Assembly (NCBI GenBank): GCA_012932295.1
Contig: JAAONU010000002.1
Span: forward strand, 36,701,521 to 36,765,520
Direction: 5' to 3'
DNA length: 64,000 bases
Source: Cyclina sinensis
Taxonomy: Eukaryota; Mollusca; Bivalvia; Venerida; Veneridae
This document shows, one piece after another, positions 1 to 12,200 of the stretch. Position numbers and translations under genes: made by a program. The first letter of the stretch is position 1. The number at the start of each line of letters is the position of its first letter. The notes under the pieces were generated by a model, which saw only the letters and a program-made list of their open reading frames with translations, ran no database searches and was not told the DNA's origin.

Positions 1-1210
1 TTTACTTCCAAAATTTCCCAAGAGAAACGAGGTTTGCCGTATGACGGACGTTTATTTATGCAAAGAAAGTGTATACGCAATGTCTGATGACGCAATACAC
101 ACTCCAGTACTGTGATTTGTTGTTTTGAATTTATTTGATATTAATCTTTCAGTTAGTCAGCGAAAATCACTTGACGCTGTCTGCTTTTTTCTCACCATGT
201 CAAAAATGAAGTGAAAAATGTAAGACACTGGAATAAAAAGTGGTGCAATCATAAATATGAATTTTTAACTTACAGTTTAGAATGTTTAGGGGCAGACAAA
301 AACAACAAAACTTGTTCTTTTACTTGTGAACTCTAAGTGCATAAATGTATTTTAAAGCAGTTAAACCCTTTCACTAGTATACTTTAGTGTTTCAATACGA
401 CTTTAAAACGAAATGTTTGCGGTCTTTTTATATTCAGATATTCACATTTTGTACGTTTATAAGGAATATTAAGGCATTGATTTTTTTTCTCAAACTGGTA
501 TTTTATATCACTTAAAGCCTGAAAATGGCACGACTGGAATACGTTCTACCGATTTTACAAGTCTTCATTCTCGGGGAAACAGATAAGCCTTACTTAAATA
601 CCAGTACCATGTGAAAAAACAACCATTTGTGGAAGACTGTTATCTGTGTTTTTGCCACATTAGCCTCCTTTCAGACGTGGTTCATTTAATTTATTTAACA
701 AGCTTTTGTCTCCGTAACAGTGACATAATAATGTAAATTGCGCCGTAAACAAACTGACATGGTAAGTGCTGTAGAAGATTTATGCTATTCAATCAATACC
801 TTACTAAAGCGTTTAACAAAAATTTGCTGCCAACTATACCAGTTCTAAAATTATTTTTTCTATCAACTTAAGTCTCCATTTGGTCAGGTTCCTAGAAATT
901 TAATTTTGGTCACTAAAATGTGAACAAGCAGCTTTAAGTATCAGACATACCCAGTTCTTTTTGTTATTCCTCTGTTTACATGATATTTTGCCACGTGTAT
1001 CGTCTTAATCATCCGCTTTCAGTGATAACACTCACCATTCCCAAGTTTAAATATTTGTTGATCGATGCATCTTCAAAAAAAATATTATTGCTAAATGTTA
1101 ATACTGTGCATATTCCAAGTAAAGTAAAAATATCGAATAGAAATATTGAATGGTTGAGGCCGAGTTCTTGTGTAAACACACTTCAGGTGCAGATCAGTTG
1201 TTATGATTGA
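1..1210. other. no recognised gene
   Basis: AT-rich sequence with short ORFs only. I see no exon, RNA gene or clear repeat before the 41-bp array. Confidence 0.5.
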
Positions 1211-1378
1211 AACAAGAGCAGTGCTAGACGGGGCAATATATGCCTGATGGTAACAAGAGCATTGCTAGACGGGGCAATATATGCCTGATGGGAACAAGAG
1301 CAGTGCTAGACGGGGCAATATATGCCTGATGGGAACAAGAGCAGTGCTAGACGGGGCAATATTTGCCTGATGGGAACC
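1211..1378. repeat. 41-bp tandem repeat, four copies
   Basis: Four copies of a 41-bp unit containing GCTAGACGGGGCAATAT and GCCTGATGGGAACAAGAG. They differ by only a few substitutions, so the array is recent or homogenised. Confidence 0.9.
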
Positions 1379-2466
1379 TATGCCCGCCATCTAAAAAGCT
1401 TTTTGTGTATTTCTTGAACAACTTAAGATCAGTTCAAATCTATCTATCATCCAGAAAACTATAAATAAAAGTTGTCAAAAAATAAAGGCTAAAGTAATAA
1501 TGTTTACAGACTGACAAATGGATGGACCATCTACGCCATAACACAAACAACACTTCAGATATATATAACAAAAGATGTGTATAAAATCTACTGCCAAAAT
1601 CCTGAATCCCAAAAAAATGGTGTAAGCTCTTAAAAATAAGAACAAGTGCAAGTTTCTCTAAAACATTAGTCAGTCCTAACGAAATATTAGTCATGCATAT
1701 TTATTCTTCATTAGAATGATGTGTTCCAAGTTTAATTGCAACAAAGCAAAAACTGATGTCTTTAACAGAACAGAAATCCATATTTACATATAACAACATT
1801 AAGAATACCAAGGGTGAAAACTTATACAGATAAAGTTGTTAAAATTTTCTTTTTCTTACAAAATTTCACATCATTGTTGACCAACAATGCAACTTTAAAG
1901 ACAGGCTGACAAATGGTTAATAAAGGGGTTGCTTACCAGATAAAGGGACATTGTGCATCTTAAGATATTACGCCATTTGGGCATGTAACAAGTAAATAAT
2001 ATTAACAAGACATTACAATTGGGCAGGAATTTTTAAAAGACACCGTATAAAGTAAGATAGTGTAGTCAGTCTGAAAGTGCAGATACAACAGTTTCATTCT
2101 TAACTATAAATGATAGCTTTTTTTTTACAAAACCAAGATTTAAAACTGAGAGAGAGAGAAAAATAAACTAATGACAAAAATCATTTCAGTTTACTTGAAA
2201 CGCAACTTATATATGCTTTATAAAAAAGGAGTCAGATACAATACTTTCATATTAAACATAATTATTCATTAACACAAAAATTCAGCGTGAAACTATGGTA
2301 TCTGACATATTTTTTCGTTTCTCGGAAATGGCAATAAACTAGTAGATAAGCAAGATAATTCTTTTACATCTACAGCCTATATATTCAGCTGTATTCAATG
2401 GTGTTAAAATATTTAAAAATATTGTTTTTCCTTCTCCTGAAAAAAGCAGATTCAACAGTTTAACGC

Positions 2467-2502
<36 letters not shown>

Positions 2503-3930
2503 TATTCAGACACCTTTAAATTTCTATTTTCTGGAATGTTTTCCTAAAGCATGTCACATGTCCACACTCATTTTATTACAGCAGATCTTACACGCTCATC
2601 TTATTATATCAGTTTTGAAACATTTCTTTTAACATTTCATTTGAATGTAAAACCTTCATCATCCACAAAAGACTTTGAAATTTTGTCATTTGATTTGACA
2701 GAAAAGACAATTAATAAAACATGCTCACAAATTGTGTCATCGGTGACAGATGTGTTGTTCCTATTTCCCAAATATTTAGAACTTTCCATTACCTACGGAC
2801 ATCATTTTTAACACATACCTAAAAAATCGATATCAAATTGTTTAAACAAGTTATAAGACCCATACGTCCGTATGTGGACTGCAATAGACAGATGAACGTC
2901 ACAATGCGGGGTAGAGTCTCTACAGTACGCGCTCAGTTGTTGTCCATGAAAATGGGATATCTTGTTGTTCATTAACGTCAACCTATTCCAACAAGACAAC
3001 GCTTAATATCACACGGATCGCGTATCAAAACATTACTTTCAGGCTGCCAACACTAAAGTGCTACCGTGGCCAGCTTTTCCCCAAACCTAATTCCTTTCAA
3101 GTTTCTATAGGACATTCTTGACCGTTAAAATCCGCGGGTAAGCGCGGAACTTATTCGTATTTTGCACAAGGATTGGCCTCGATACTAGAACAACAAATAT
3201 CGACATAAACAATCAATGCCACTCCATTTTCTTACTGTTCGGGATGTCAAATGTTAACCAATGCTCTTTTTGAAAGCTATATATGCTATCACTTTTAGAA
3301 TATATACAAGTTTTTTCGCGATAAAATAATGACTTTATTCGAATACGTTTTCATATGAAAGAGATACAAATGTATATATGTTCCTTCTCTATACAAAAGA
3401 TATGAAAATTACATGTTGGGCGTTTGTTCGGTAAGTACGAAAAGAGTTTATACATGTATTCTCTAAATTACCAATTATATTTTGGTCGAGAATAATAATA
3501 TAAAAACATATATGAGATACATCATCGGTAAATTTCACAGTTTGTCCGTTTAAAGAAAGAAATGATGTAAATATTATAATTATTATTTCCTATTTTCAGA
3601 AGTAACTAAAGACATAATATGGGACGTGTCGTGAGATTAGAAAAAATGTAGTCAAAATTTACATTTTCATTTTTTTCACCTTCAGATAATAGTCAGTTTT
3701 GAAACTACTCTTATAAATCGCACTCAGAGACTACCGGAATGTGGAAAAAACACTGTATATACGATTTTATAAACAAATTCACATCATATATAATATTCAA
3801 CATGAGACGTAGTTGCTAAGTTATTGTCTGAGCCAGATCCATGTTTTCAGTTACATCCGAAGACTTAACTCGCTTTTTTCCGACGATAGCGCTTTTATTT
3901 AATTCAGAGAACACAGATATATAGAGGATA
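1379..3930. other. no recognised gene; (TC)n microsatellite inside
   Basis: AT-rich with scattered short ORFs that match nothing I know. A pure (CT)n tract of about 28 bp lies at 2471-2498. Nothing else is supported. Confidence 0.5.
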
Positions 3931-4083
3931 TTTGTTTGTTTTTGTGGAAGATGAGAATTTATTTCATCGAGTGAATACCATATGTGATATTTTCACGAGT
4001 GGCGCAGCCACGAGTGAAAATATAAACATATGGTCTTCACGAGATGAAATAAATTCCCAACTTCCACTAAAAAACAAACAAAT
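3931..4083. mobile_element. near-perfect palindromic MITE-like element (about 153 bp)
   Basis: The sequence folds on itself from TTTGTTTGTTTTTGTGGAAG at the left to CTTCCACTAAAAAACAAACA at the right. The centre is a palindrome (TTTTCACGAGTGGCGCAGCC, then CACGAGTGAAAA). This is a hairpin with a very small loop, typical of a foldback or MITE element. The 65-aa ORF over it is a by-product. Confidence 0.8.
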
Positions 4084-5724
4084 TTTCTTTTTATTTTATG
4101 CCAACACGTCAAAAATGGGTATTTTATGACTTTTTTTACTCAGGGCCTTCAATAAATTCCCCATGGTGAGCCCCAAATCAGTTAATGCGTACTTTGGTCA
4201 AACCGTTACTCCGCACAAAAAAAAGTGCAGACAATCTCCAATACATATGATAACTTTACTTCTGCTGAAATAAACTGAATACACTTTCATCAAATAACAT
4301 TTATTTTTCTCTACACAGTTTATCAATATTTATTGAATTTTAGCCATACATACTTTAATTATAAAAGCGGATTAATACCGAGTAATATTCAATCAATTGA
4401 ATTGAAAGTCGGCCATATTGGATATTGTCGATGTGAGTTATGTAAACAAATCAGACATTTTAAATAATTTATGGCGAATTTTATCATTGTTCACAACTAG
4501 TTAGGCTCAGGAATTCAATATTATAACTGGATTTAACAAGGTAAATAAATTTCACTCGCTGTCACTGTCTGAAATACGGCGGATTCTCTTGTATTTACGT
4601 GGTGGGGAAAAATAGTTCCGGCACAAACAGTGGTAATTTCACTAATTCAAAACAGTGGATTATCACTTTTATCTCACTGATATTTCCCTATATTTCATTG
4701 GTAGGCATAAAATAAAATTGTGTGTTTGCAGAAATCGTTTATTTTATGACGTTAAACTTGGACGTTGTTTTCTCGATGACGTCAAATTGACAAGATTGTT
4801 GATTTTGTCGCGTCACGTCACAATTATGTAAAATTGACAAACCAAGAAAAAGACATCAAAAGAGAAAAAAAGGTCATTCTTTTCAACACTTGAAGCTGTG
4901 ACAATTTGTGACAATTTGTTCACAGCTAACGCAAGTTTTAACAAAAACGATCTGAGTTCGCCTAGTTTCATAACAATACGGGAAGACAAGGCAATCTAAG
5001 TCAGCTCTTTGTTTTGTAAGATGAAGTGATAAGTACTGTTTAAGTTTTTAGTTAAAGGTTAAAAGTATATGCCGTAAAATAATTTGAAATTTGAATAAAA
5101 CTTGTGATATGTTGTCCGCAAGATTTAACACCCACGGCGTATAGAGAAAACGAGCTGAAAATTAGAAACACACATCAAAACTTGGGGAGAAAACTAATTT
5201 TCTTTAATATGAACATGGCGAACGGTCACCTTTTGAAGGATTCTTTTTAGTGCTGAGTCAGAGTAATGTTAAAAAAATCAAAATTAACTCTTCTGTCATC
5301 ATAAATAATGTTTGTGCTTATTGCAAGTTTTGATTTTCTTCATAGTTAAATTAAAGCAAACAAAAATTAAAATTGAAGGTTATATTAGATATTTTCTATA
5401 AGCAGTGTAAATGAGTAAATTGCAACAGTAAACAGGCATTGTGTATTTTTTACCTAGATAAGATTTCTAACCTTTCAACCAGCCACAATCTATAAATTAT
5501 TAGAAATTTATTATAGAAAATTAAAATGATGGCTATGGATCGCGCACCTGAGTACTTTGACTGTAAGTTTGCTGTTAAGCAAACATCTGAAGCAACATTA
5601 CATTTTCTGATTTAAAGATTTTCAAAGACCTAAATTTTATACAAATAGGACACATGGGGCGGGACCAGTTTTGATCCAAGGTACGCAATTTGAACTAGCT
5701 GTTTATGATTTGTAACTTAAAGCA
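4084..5724. other. no firm gene; CRE palindrome and a possible leader exon
   Basis: More CpG-rich than its surroundings between 4380 and 4830. TGACGTCA lies at 4777-4784, with more CGTCAC copies just downstream. A start-like exon, MMAMDRAPEYFD, runs from 5526 to a gtaagt donor at 5563, but I cannot find a following exon. Confidence 0.3.
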
Positions 5725-6398
5725 AAATGTTAACGAAAATTTATTTTTAGCTTTGGCTGCCATTTTGTGCAACAGATTGGAACTTTTGGAGTTTTTTCCT
5801 AGGTCAATTGATATACAGTAAATATTCCCTTGAAATTTGGTGAAAAAAGACCTTGCGCTTTAGGAGGAGATGTCATTTGAATTTCTTTAGCTCTTTAGCC
5901 CTTAAATGTAATTGAGTGGAACAGTTTGTGCAGTTTTAGTAAAAAAAAACAAACTATAATACGAACTATTCTGCAAAGTCTGATAGAAAATGGCCCTGCA
6001 GTTTTGTAGGACACTTCATTTGAAGCCAAAATGTTGACGAAAATTCTGTTTCTAGCTCTGGTGGCTTTTTTGTGCAACGGGCAGAACCATTTGAGTATTT
6101 TTTATAGACAGATATATAATTTACTGTGAAATTTGGTGGGAAATGAGTTTGCGGCTTAGAAGAAGATAAAGTTTGATTTTGTCCTTTTAACTTTTTCTCA
6201 GCCCTAAATGAATGGAGCAAACCTTGTGAACAATATTAGAAAAGGGCAATATATGAATATTTCTGTAGATTTAGTGGAAAAATGGCCTTGCAGTTTTGGA
6301 GGAGGTTTCATGTAAAATGTTGACGTCGCATGACGTTCGACTGATGACGGACGCCGAACTCAAGGTGATCCCAATTACTCACTTTACTCAGGTGAGCA
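5725..6398. repeat. diverged mollusc-type interspersed repeat, about two 300-bp units
   Basis: The block GTTAACGAAAATT...TTTTGTGCAACAG at 5729 recurs at about 6032 as GTTGACGAAAATT...TTTTGTGCAACGG, and its opening recurs again near 6316. It ends GACGGACGCCGAACTCAAGG and TCAGGTGAGCAAA. Phrases such as GTTTTGGAGGAGG, CCTTGCAGTTTTG and GTTGACG belong, as far as I recall, to a repeat family common in bivalves. Confidence 0.6.
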
Positions 6399-8995
6399 AA
6401 GAAACGCTAATTCCTTTGATCCAAAGCAAGTTAACATTTACAGTAACAGTATCGGCTCCACTAATGCTATTTGGACAGATTTACTAAAGAAATAAACTAT
6501 CGTCACAATATACTCATCATTTTCAAAGTATATTTTGTAGCTCTATTGATGAAAGTTTGTGGTAACCGTTGCGAGAACACAATACGCTTGAATTAAGTAT
6601 TTGTGATTGCGACCTGCGGATAAACTTACATCCGTTCATTGTGAGAGACTTACTTCAATGTGAGAAATGGCATAAGAATACGAAATTTTAATTGGTCACA
6701 TTTATTTCATACTGCTTCAAGTAACATTTGCTACAAACTATAAGATAATGAGAGGACAAATAGTAGGTCGGTATTTACACACCGATGAGGGACATATACA
6801 CTTGCTAGCTAACCGCTAAAACACAATTCTGGCATCATTCTTCGACGACAGAAGAAGTTTTAAATGTCTGAATAAGGCCGACAACTATCGATCAGACTAG
6901 CTGAGAACATGTCCATTAATTCTAACATATTGACAGCGTTGGCAATAGTGCGAAGACGTGCTGTAGAAAGGTCATAAGCCTTCGTACAAAGTCATATGTT
7001 AAAAGGAAATACAAGATGGAGCTAAGTAAGAACACATTCATGATAAGTGTCTAAGCGTTGCATTATCAATCTACTTTTGAATTCAAGTATATATTTTAAA
7101 GGAAAATTGTTACATGTTGAGGATGACAGAGTTTTTCATCTATCTAGAGCAATTTCAAGTTCCTAGCAACAATGCCGATTTTCAGAGATGGTGACAAACA
7201 AGTATTAATTTAACTTAAAACTTGACTTTCTTCAATATACGTATATAGAATTGGCATTAGTGAAATGTTAAATAACACATTTGTTATTGTCATGTAAACG
7301 TCATTTTTCGGGAAACTCACTGTCATTTTTGGGATGAAACATCAATTTAATTTAAAAAAACATTACTGTCTGGAAGCAGCATTTTGATGAAAATTTATTT
7401 CTTTTTGCCCCGAAAAACAAATAACTGCAACTCAAAATTTGTAAGTAAGTGTTCTTACTTGAGGTTTTGCACTGAGGAAGACCTTGCAGTCTCATGTTTA
7501 TTATATGCACAGTCTCGAGTATAGTATAATAAATACTTTGTCGCATTTATAATACGCTATGTATTTCATAATGTTCCTAGTTCACTCTGCTGATATACTC
7601 TGACTTGTCTAGACCTGAATAATAAGACATTTTTTTTACATTTTGGCTTTCGTGTCTGTCCAAACCAGTGAAATGGTTATTTAATGTCCAATTAATGTTG
7701 TAGAGCTCTTTTATTACTATATGCCTTTCAAACCTGGGTTTTCTGTCTGTACAACGCAATGTTTTATTGCTTATTTGACATTTATCTTTAGCTAAATATA
7801 TCCTAACACAGAATACAACTGCAAAATACAACATAACATTCGTAATACGTTAAAACAAAAGACGTTATTTCCAATATTCCACTTCCAATATCAGGTATTT
7901 TCTGTTAATTCAACTCTAAAACACGGAAAAAAGCAAAACAAACAACAACAACAAAAAAAACCAAAAAACAACAACAACAAAAGAACAAACCATAACTAAA
8001 GTGGGTAACGAATCCTCGGTCTCATTGAACACAAACTAATGAAAATCGGACCTCTTTAGTTAGGAGATCTGCATCTTAATTTTTAAACATTCCTGATGTA
8101 ATAAGCAGACATCAAAGAACAATCTAGTTGTATAGGTTGTTTATGCGCATTCAAAACTTTAGTAAGAAATTTTGATATTTCAATTCGAATTTTTATGACT
8201 GTGACAGTGAAAATATTATGTAACATAAAATCCATCTGATGTTGACTGCAGCGCCTTCTAAACTGGGAGAGTTTTAGGTAGTTATGGTTATAGAAAGAAG
8301 TTAATGTATTTGGCCCAATTTTACTACATTGTTACAAAAAGAAGTGAAGATTAAAAAGCCTGAAGGGTAATACTTTTGGAATATTGCTAATACTTCTTAA
8401 ACGCATTTGGTGTAGAAGTCATCGTTGTGTAGCCTAAAGTTAGATATGAACCAATTTTAGGCCAAAGGTCAATAGTACCAGGCAATTATTAACGATCTGT
8501 TTGTAATAATCTTTGCATTTTATTTTGTTTAAACACAATTTTTAGACAGATCAAACTTACTACATTTATTTGTTTTATATTTCTGATCCAGAACAAATGT
8601 GCTATTTTAATTTTTTTTTATTTATCTCAAAGAAAAAAATATATTTGTCAACAAATATCTATCAGTAACGCATTTTATTTGGCTTTCTTATAATAGCATT
8701 ATTCAATTAAAATCAGTTTGTTTTCTTAAACGTCAACCGTTAAAAGGTTTAAGGATACAGAGTTGTACCAAACCTTTATTTCTTGGATGTGTTTCAGCCT
8801 TTCCTATATATGGCTAACTTTTAGCCAAAGACTTTAGTAGCTATGACCATAGTATGGTTACACTAGAACTCAGTTTGCTCTTTACAGTGAAGGTCTGGAA
8901 AACATATAGTTTTGAGCACAATGGTTGAGCATGACGAACTGATTTTGGAGTAAATACATTGAAACCGAGGCTGTATAAAGAAAAAAAGTACATAC
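6399..8995. other. no recognised exon
   Basis: AT-rich, with a (CAA)n-like stretch at 7935-7990. I looked here on the minus strand for the next aminopeptidase exons (FPCFDEP, GAMEN, HEXXH) and found none. Confidence 0.5.
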
Positions 8996-9275
8996 TTTTT
9001 CTGATCGTTTTCCTTGTATTGACTGTAATAGAAACCCCTCAGGGCCTCTGACATGCTGCTTGTGGAACGAATAGTTAAGATGTATTTGTGCCCAGCAAGG
9101 AGGGTGTAGGCACACTTGAACAGTAGCATCTGTAATTTCTCATTCTGCCACCATTCTTCTACTTCGACTACCCCCGAACCATTTTCAATTGAGATGTACG
9201 TTATGTTGTGATCAAGTAAGTGAAGAAGTATCATATTGGTAGAGGTTAGACAGTCTATATGTATTACAGTCTCAC
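8996..9275 (-). CDS. M1 aminopeptidase exon: N-terminal beta-sandwich domain
   Basis: Minus-strand exon with acceptor cttattttag and donor gtatgt, 280 nt, entered in phase 1 and left in phase 2. It encodes ETVIHIDCLTSTNMILLHLL (157-176) and ends GFYYSQYKENDQK. Family members read G.V.I...V...T..I.LH here and (L)xGFYRSxY at the end. The usual FxG before the V-I-I strand becomes FSC. The frame continues past the donor to a stop at 8863, which I take as intron. Confidence 0.82.
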
Positions 9276-12200
9276 CTAAAATAAGACATTGAGACTTAAC
9301 ATTATTAGTGAGTTCTATTGGTCCTCCTGGAGAGAAAGAGTGACATCACTTCCACACTTTTTACGTAAAGCTTTCGATGTTTGTTCATGTTTGTTGGCAA
9401 GGAATTATTTATCTGAATTTTTAGTTTAGATAAAATAATCAACACAGAAATTAATTGATACGTAATTTTTACGTAAAACTAATACACACTATCAAAACAA
9501 AATGGCCAGACTTACACGAAAAATTGAAATCCCTCGGGTCATCTGAATCAACAAATAGCTGGAATGTGATGTTATAAAGCTTAGGTCGCAGGGAGCCTGG
9601 TAGTCGAATATCGTTATAAATGATTTTCCTTGTTGTAATAATATCGATTGTATCGTCTTTGTCCTTGACCTCAGTGCCCTTAGCAACGAATGTGTTATTG
9701 ATATACACACTGGGTTCTAACTGTTCATGACTTTGTTTGTCTGGTACACTGTCAATGAGAGCATCGCCTTCGTTGGCAATATTTGATAGGATGTCATCAT
9801 CTTCGTAATTACTATGATCAAACTGATTGATTTCATATGTCACTTGGGTGTTTTTATTTGCCTCCTCATTGTTGTTGAATTGCATATCAATGCTTCTTTC
9901 GTCAACGTCAGTGTCGTTTGAAGCATTTATACCTGTAACAAACAAATACCGTTAGAGAATACATGATTTACTTGAGTGTGTATAATTTATATAAACAATC
10001 TTAATATTATCAACAAATCGTTAACTTTTGCTAGCAAAATTATAAGTTTACGTTTTGCTTTGTTTCAAACACTTTAATTTTGTAAGTCTGGTTTTAAGTC
10101 AGTTATTCTATTAATTACGAAATCTATTGTTATGTAACTGATTTGAGAACAATTTCTGTTAAGCCAGACAATTTCTATTTAGTAAGGACCCTTCATACAT
10201 CAGTTAACCTCAGATTCTTAAGAATGCAGAGTGGCTGTCAAGAGTTGCTGGAAAACCCAACAACAACAAGATAGTATTGAAATTAATGTGATTCTAGGAA
10301 AGTATGAACCATTTTTGCAGGTCTGTCAAAACCGGAAATGGAACTCGAAACTTTCTGTACGGTACACTTTAAGCCTTTCTTTGTGCTTCCGGTGCTTTTT
10401 TCTCAATGTGTTACATATGATCTTTAATAGTTTGCAAAGTCTGGAACAACAAATTTTACAGACTACAAAAAAAACGTCACTGCAAAACAAATACGAGAAC
10501 ATAGGATTTTATTGATCATAAAGCAGCAGAAATTGTTTGTGCGTTTCATTTTGCCTCGTTCATTTGGATTACTTCTTGAAGGTTTAAGTTTTACAGGACT
10601 TTTAGGTTACCTACAGTCTAAATAACATTATTCTCAAATTGCCTATTACACAGACATTGTTATTTTTTGTCGGAGAAAAAAGTAATATTTGAGAAAACCG
10701 TCTGAATCACAATTTGGATAAATATGTCTAAATAACATTAGTCACAAAGGAATACATCTAAAGCAGGTTACAAATCGGAGGGATATGTCTGACATTTATG
10801 AGTCACAAATCGTAGGGTCATGTCTTGGAAGAATTGGAAGAATATATCTTAATTACATTAGTCACAAAGTGGACGCAAATGTCTAGATCACATAAATCTC
10901 AAAACGGAGGAACATGTCTAAAAACATTTGTAATAAGTTGGACGAATATGTCTCAAGCATATGCTGATTAATATTCATTTAGTAAACTTAAATAAACTTA
11001 TATCAGTCGAAGGAGAATTAATTTCTCCGACTAAACAAAATCCTTTCAAATTATTCAAGGCGATTTAAACATGCTATAGAAGTTTACACACTCAAATGTT
11101 AACACGCCGCGAGTACAGGTAAACCGTGAAAGCACGTCATAAGATGCAGTCTCATTGGCTGGGATATAAATAAAAGTACTGGAAATCCAGATTATCAAGA
11201 AGATAGAATGGAATGGGTCCCCTTCAGATCTAACCGTAGTTAGATCATGTACTTCAGTCAGATTGACGTCTAAATAACATTTGTCACAAGTTGGAAGAAT
11301 ATGTCTCAAGCACATTAATCACAAATTGGAGGAATCTGCCTAGATCACATTAGTAATAAAACTGGATCATTATGTCTTAATAATACGGTTCACAAATTTG
11401 AGGAATATGTGTAAACATGTCTGTACTTCACACTTTGAAAGAAAACGTCTAAATGACATGCGTCATCTTCATATTACGAAATTCTTTTTTTTTTCAAGCA
11501 GTAAGCTTGGTTTCCTTCCTTACCTTTCACGCCGTTCATTTGTCCGAATTTCTATAATGATACACTTAACAAAACTGCAAACGTTTTAGTACAGTCTACT
11601 TTTTTCTGCTGATAAAAGCACAATTCAGAAAAGGAATTAGAAGGAATTAGTTTTCTCACGTAATACTGAGCAACACTATGTAAATTCCGTGTTACCTGCA
11701 GAAGAAGTTTACTTCAGCTAATAGGAGGGTTTTCAGAGTGTGCATACAATGTATATCAAAATTGCAAAATATCATGTAAACAACTATTTTTTGAAGGATG
11801 ACTTAACAAAACTATCTATCTTTGTTGTGTAAAAATATAACGTTTTTAGAGATGTATTTTGATAAATAACAAGGACGCACCTCAATTTGTTGTCTGATTC
11901 GCTCTAATAAAAGTCAGTGGGAAGTTACCTAAATTTCCTAGAGTAATTTGTTATAAAGTTGTGTATATTTCACTTGTTGCTTTGATCAAGATGTAATCTC
12001 ACATGCAGTCTGAGCGCCAAAGAAAATATATTGATACGACAGAAATAAAACAAATATAATAGGATAATAATAACAGTTATTTAAAAAAAAAGAGAAAAAC
12101 AACAACAACAAAGAAAAAACAAGCAAACAAATAAAGAAAATCAACCGATGATATTTCGAACTGGGCATATAAATCTTTCCCAGTATCAAAGTCTATACTG

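Noticed and set aside
3932..4129. 65-codon ORF
   Set aside because: It lies across a near-perfect palindrome and so has no independent coding evidence.
6296..6487. 63-codon ORF MEEVSCKMLTSHDVRLMTDA...
   Set aside because: Mostly covers the end of the mollusc interspersed repeat with its GACGGACGCCG motif.
7577..7834. 85-codon minus-strand ORF as a further aminopeptidase exon
   Set aside because: No M1 motif (FPCFDEP, GAMEN, HEXXH) and no suitable splice border in the required phase.
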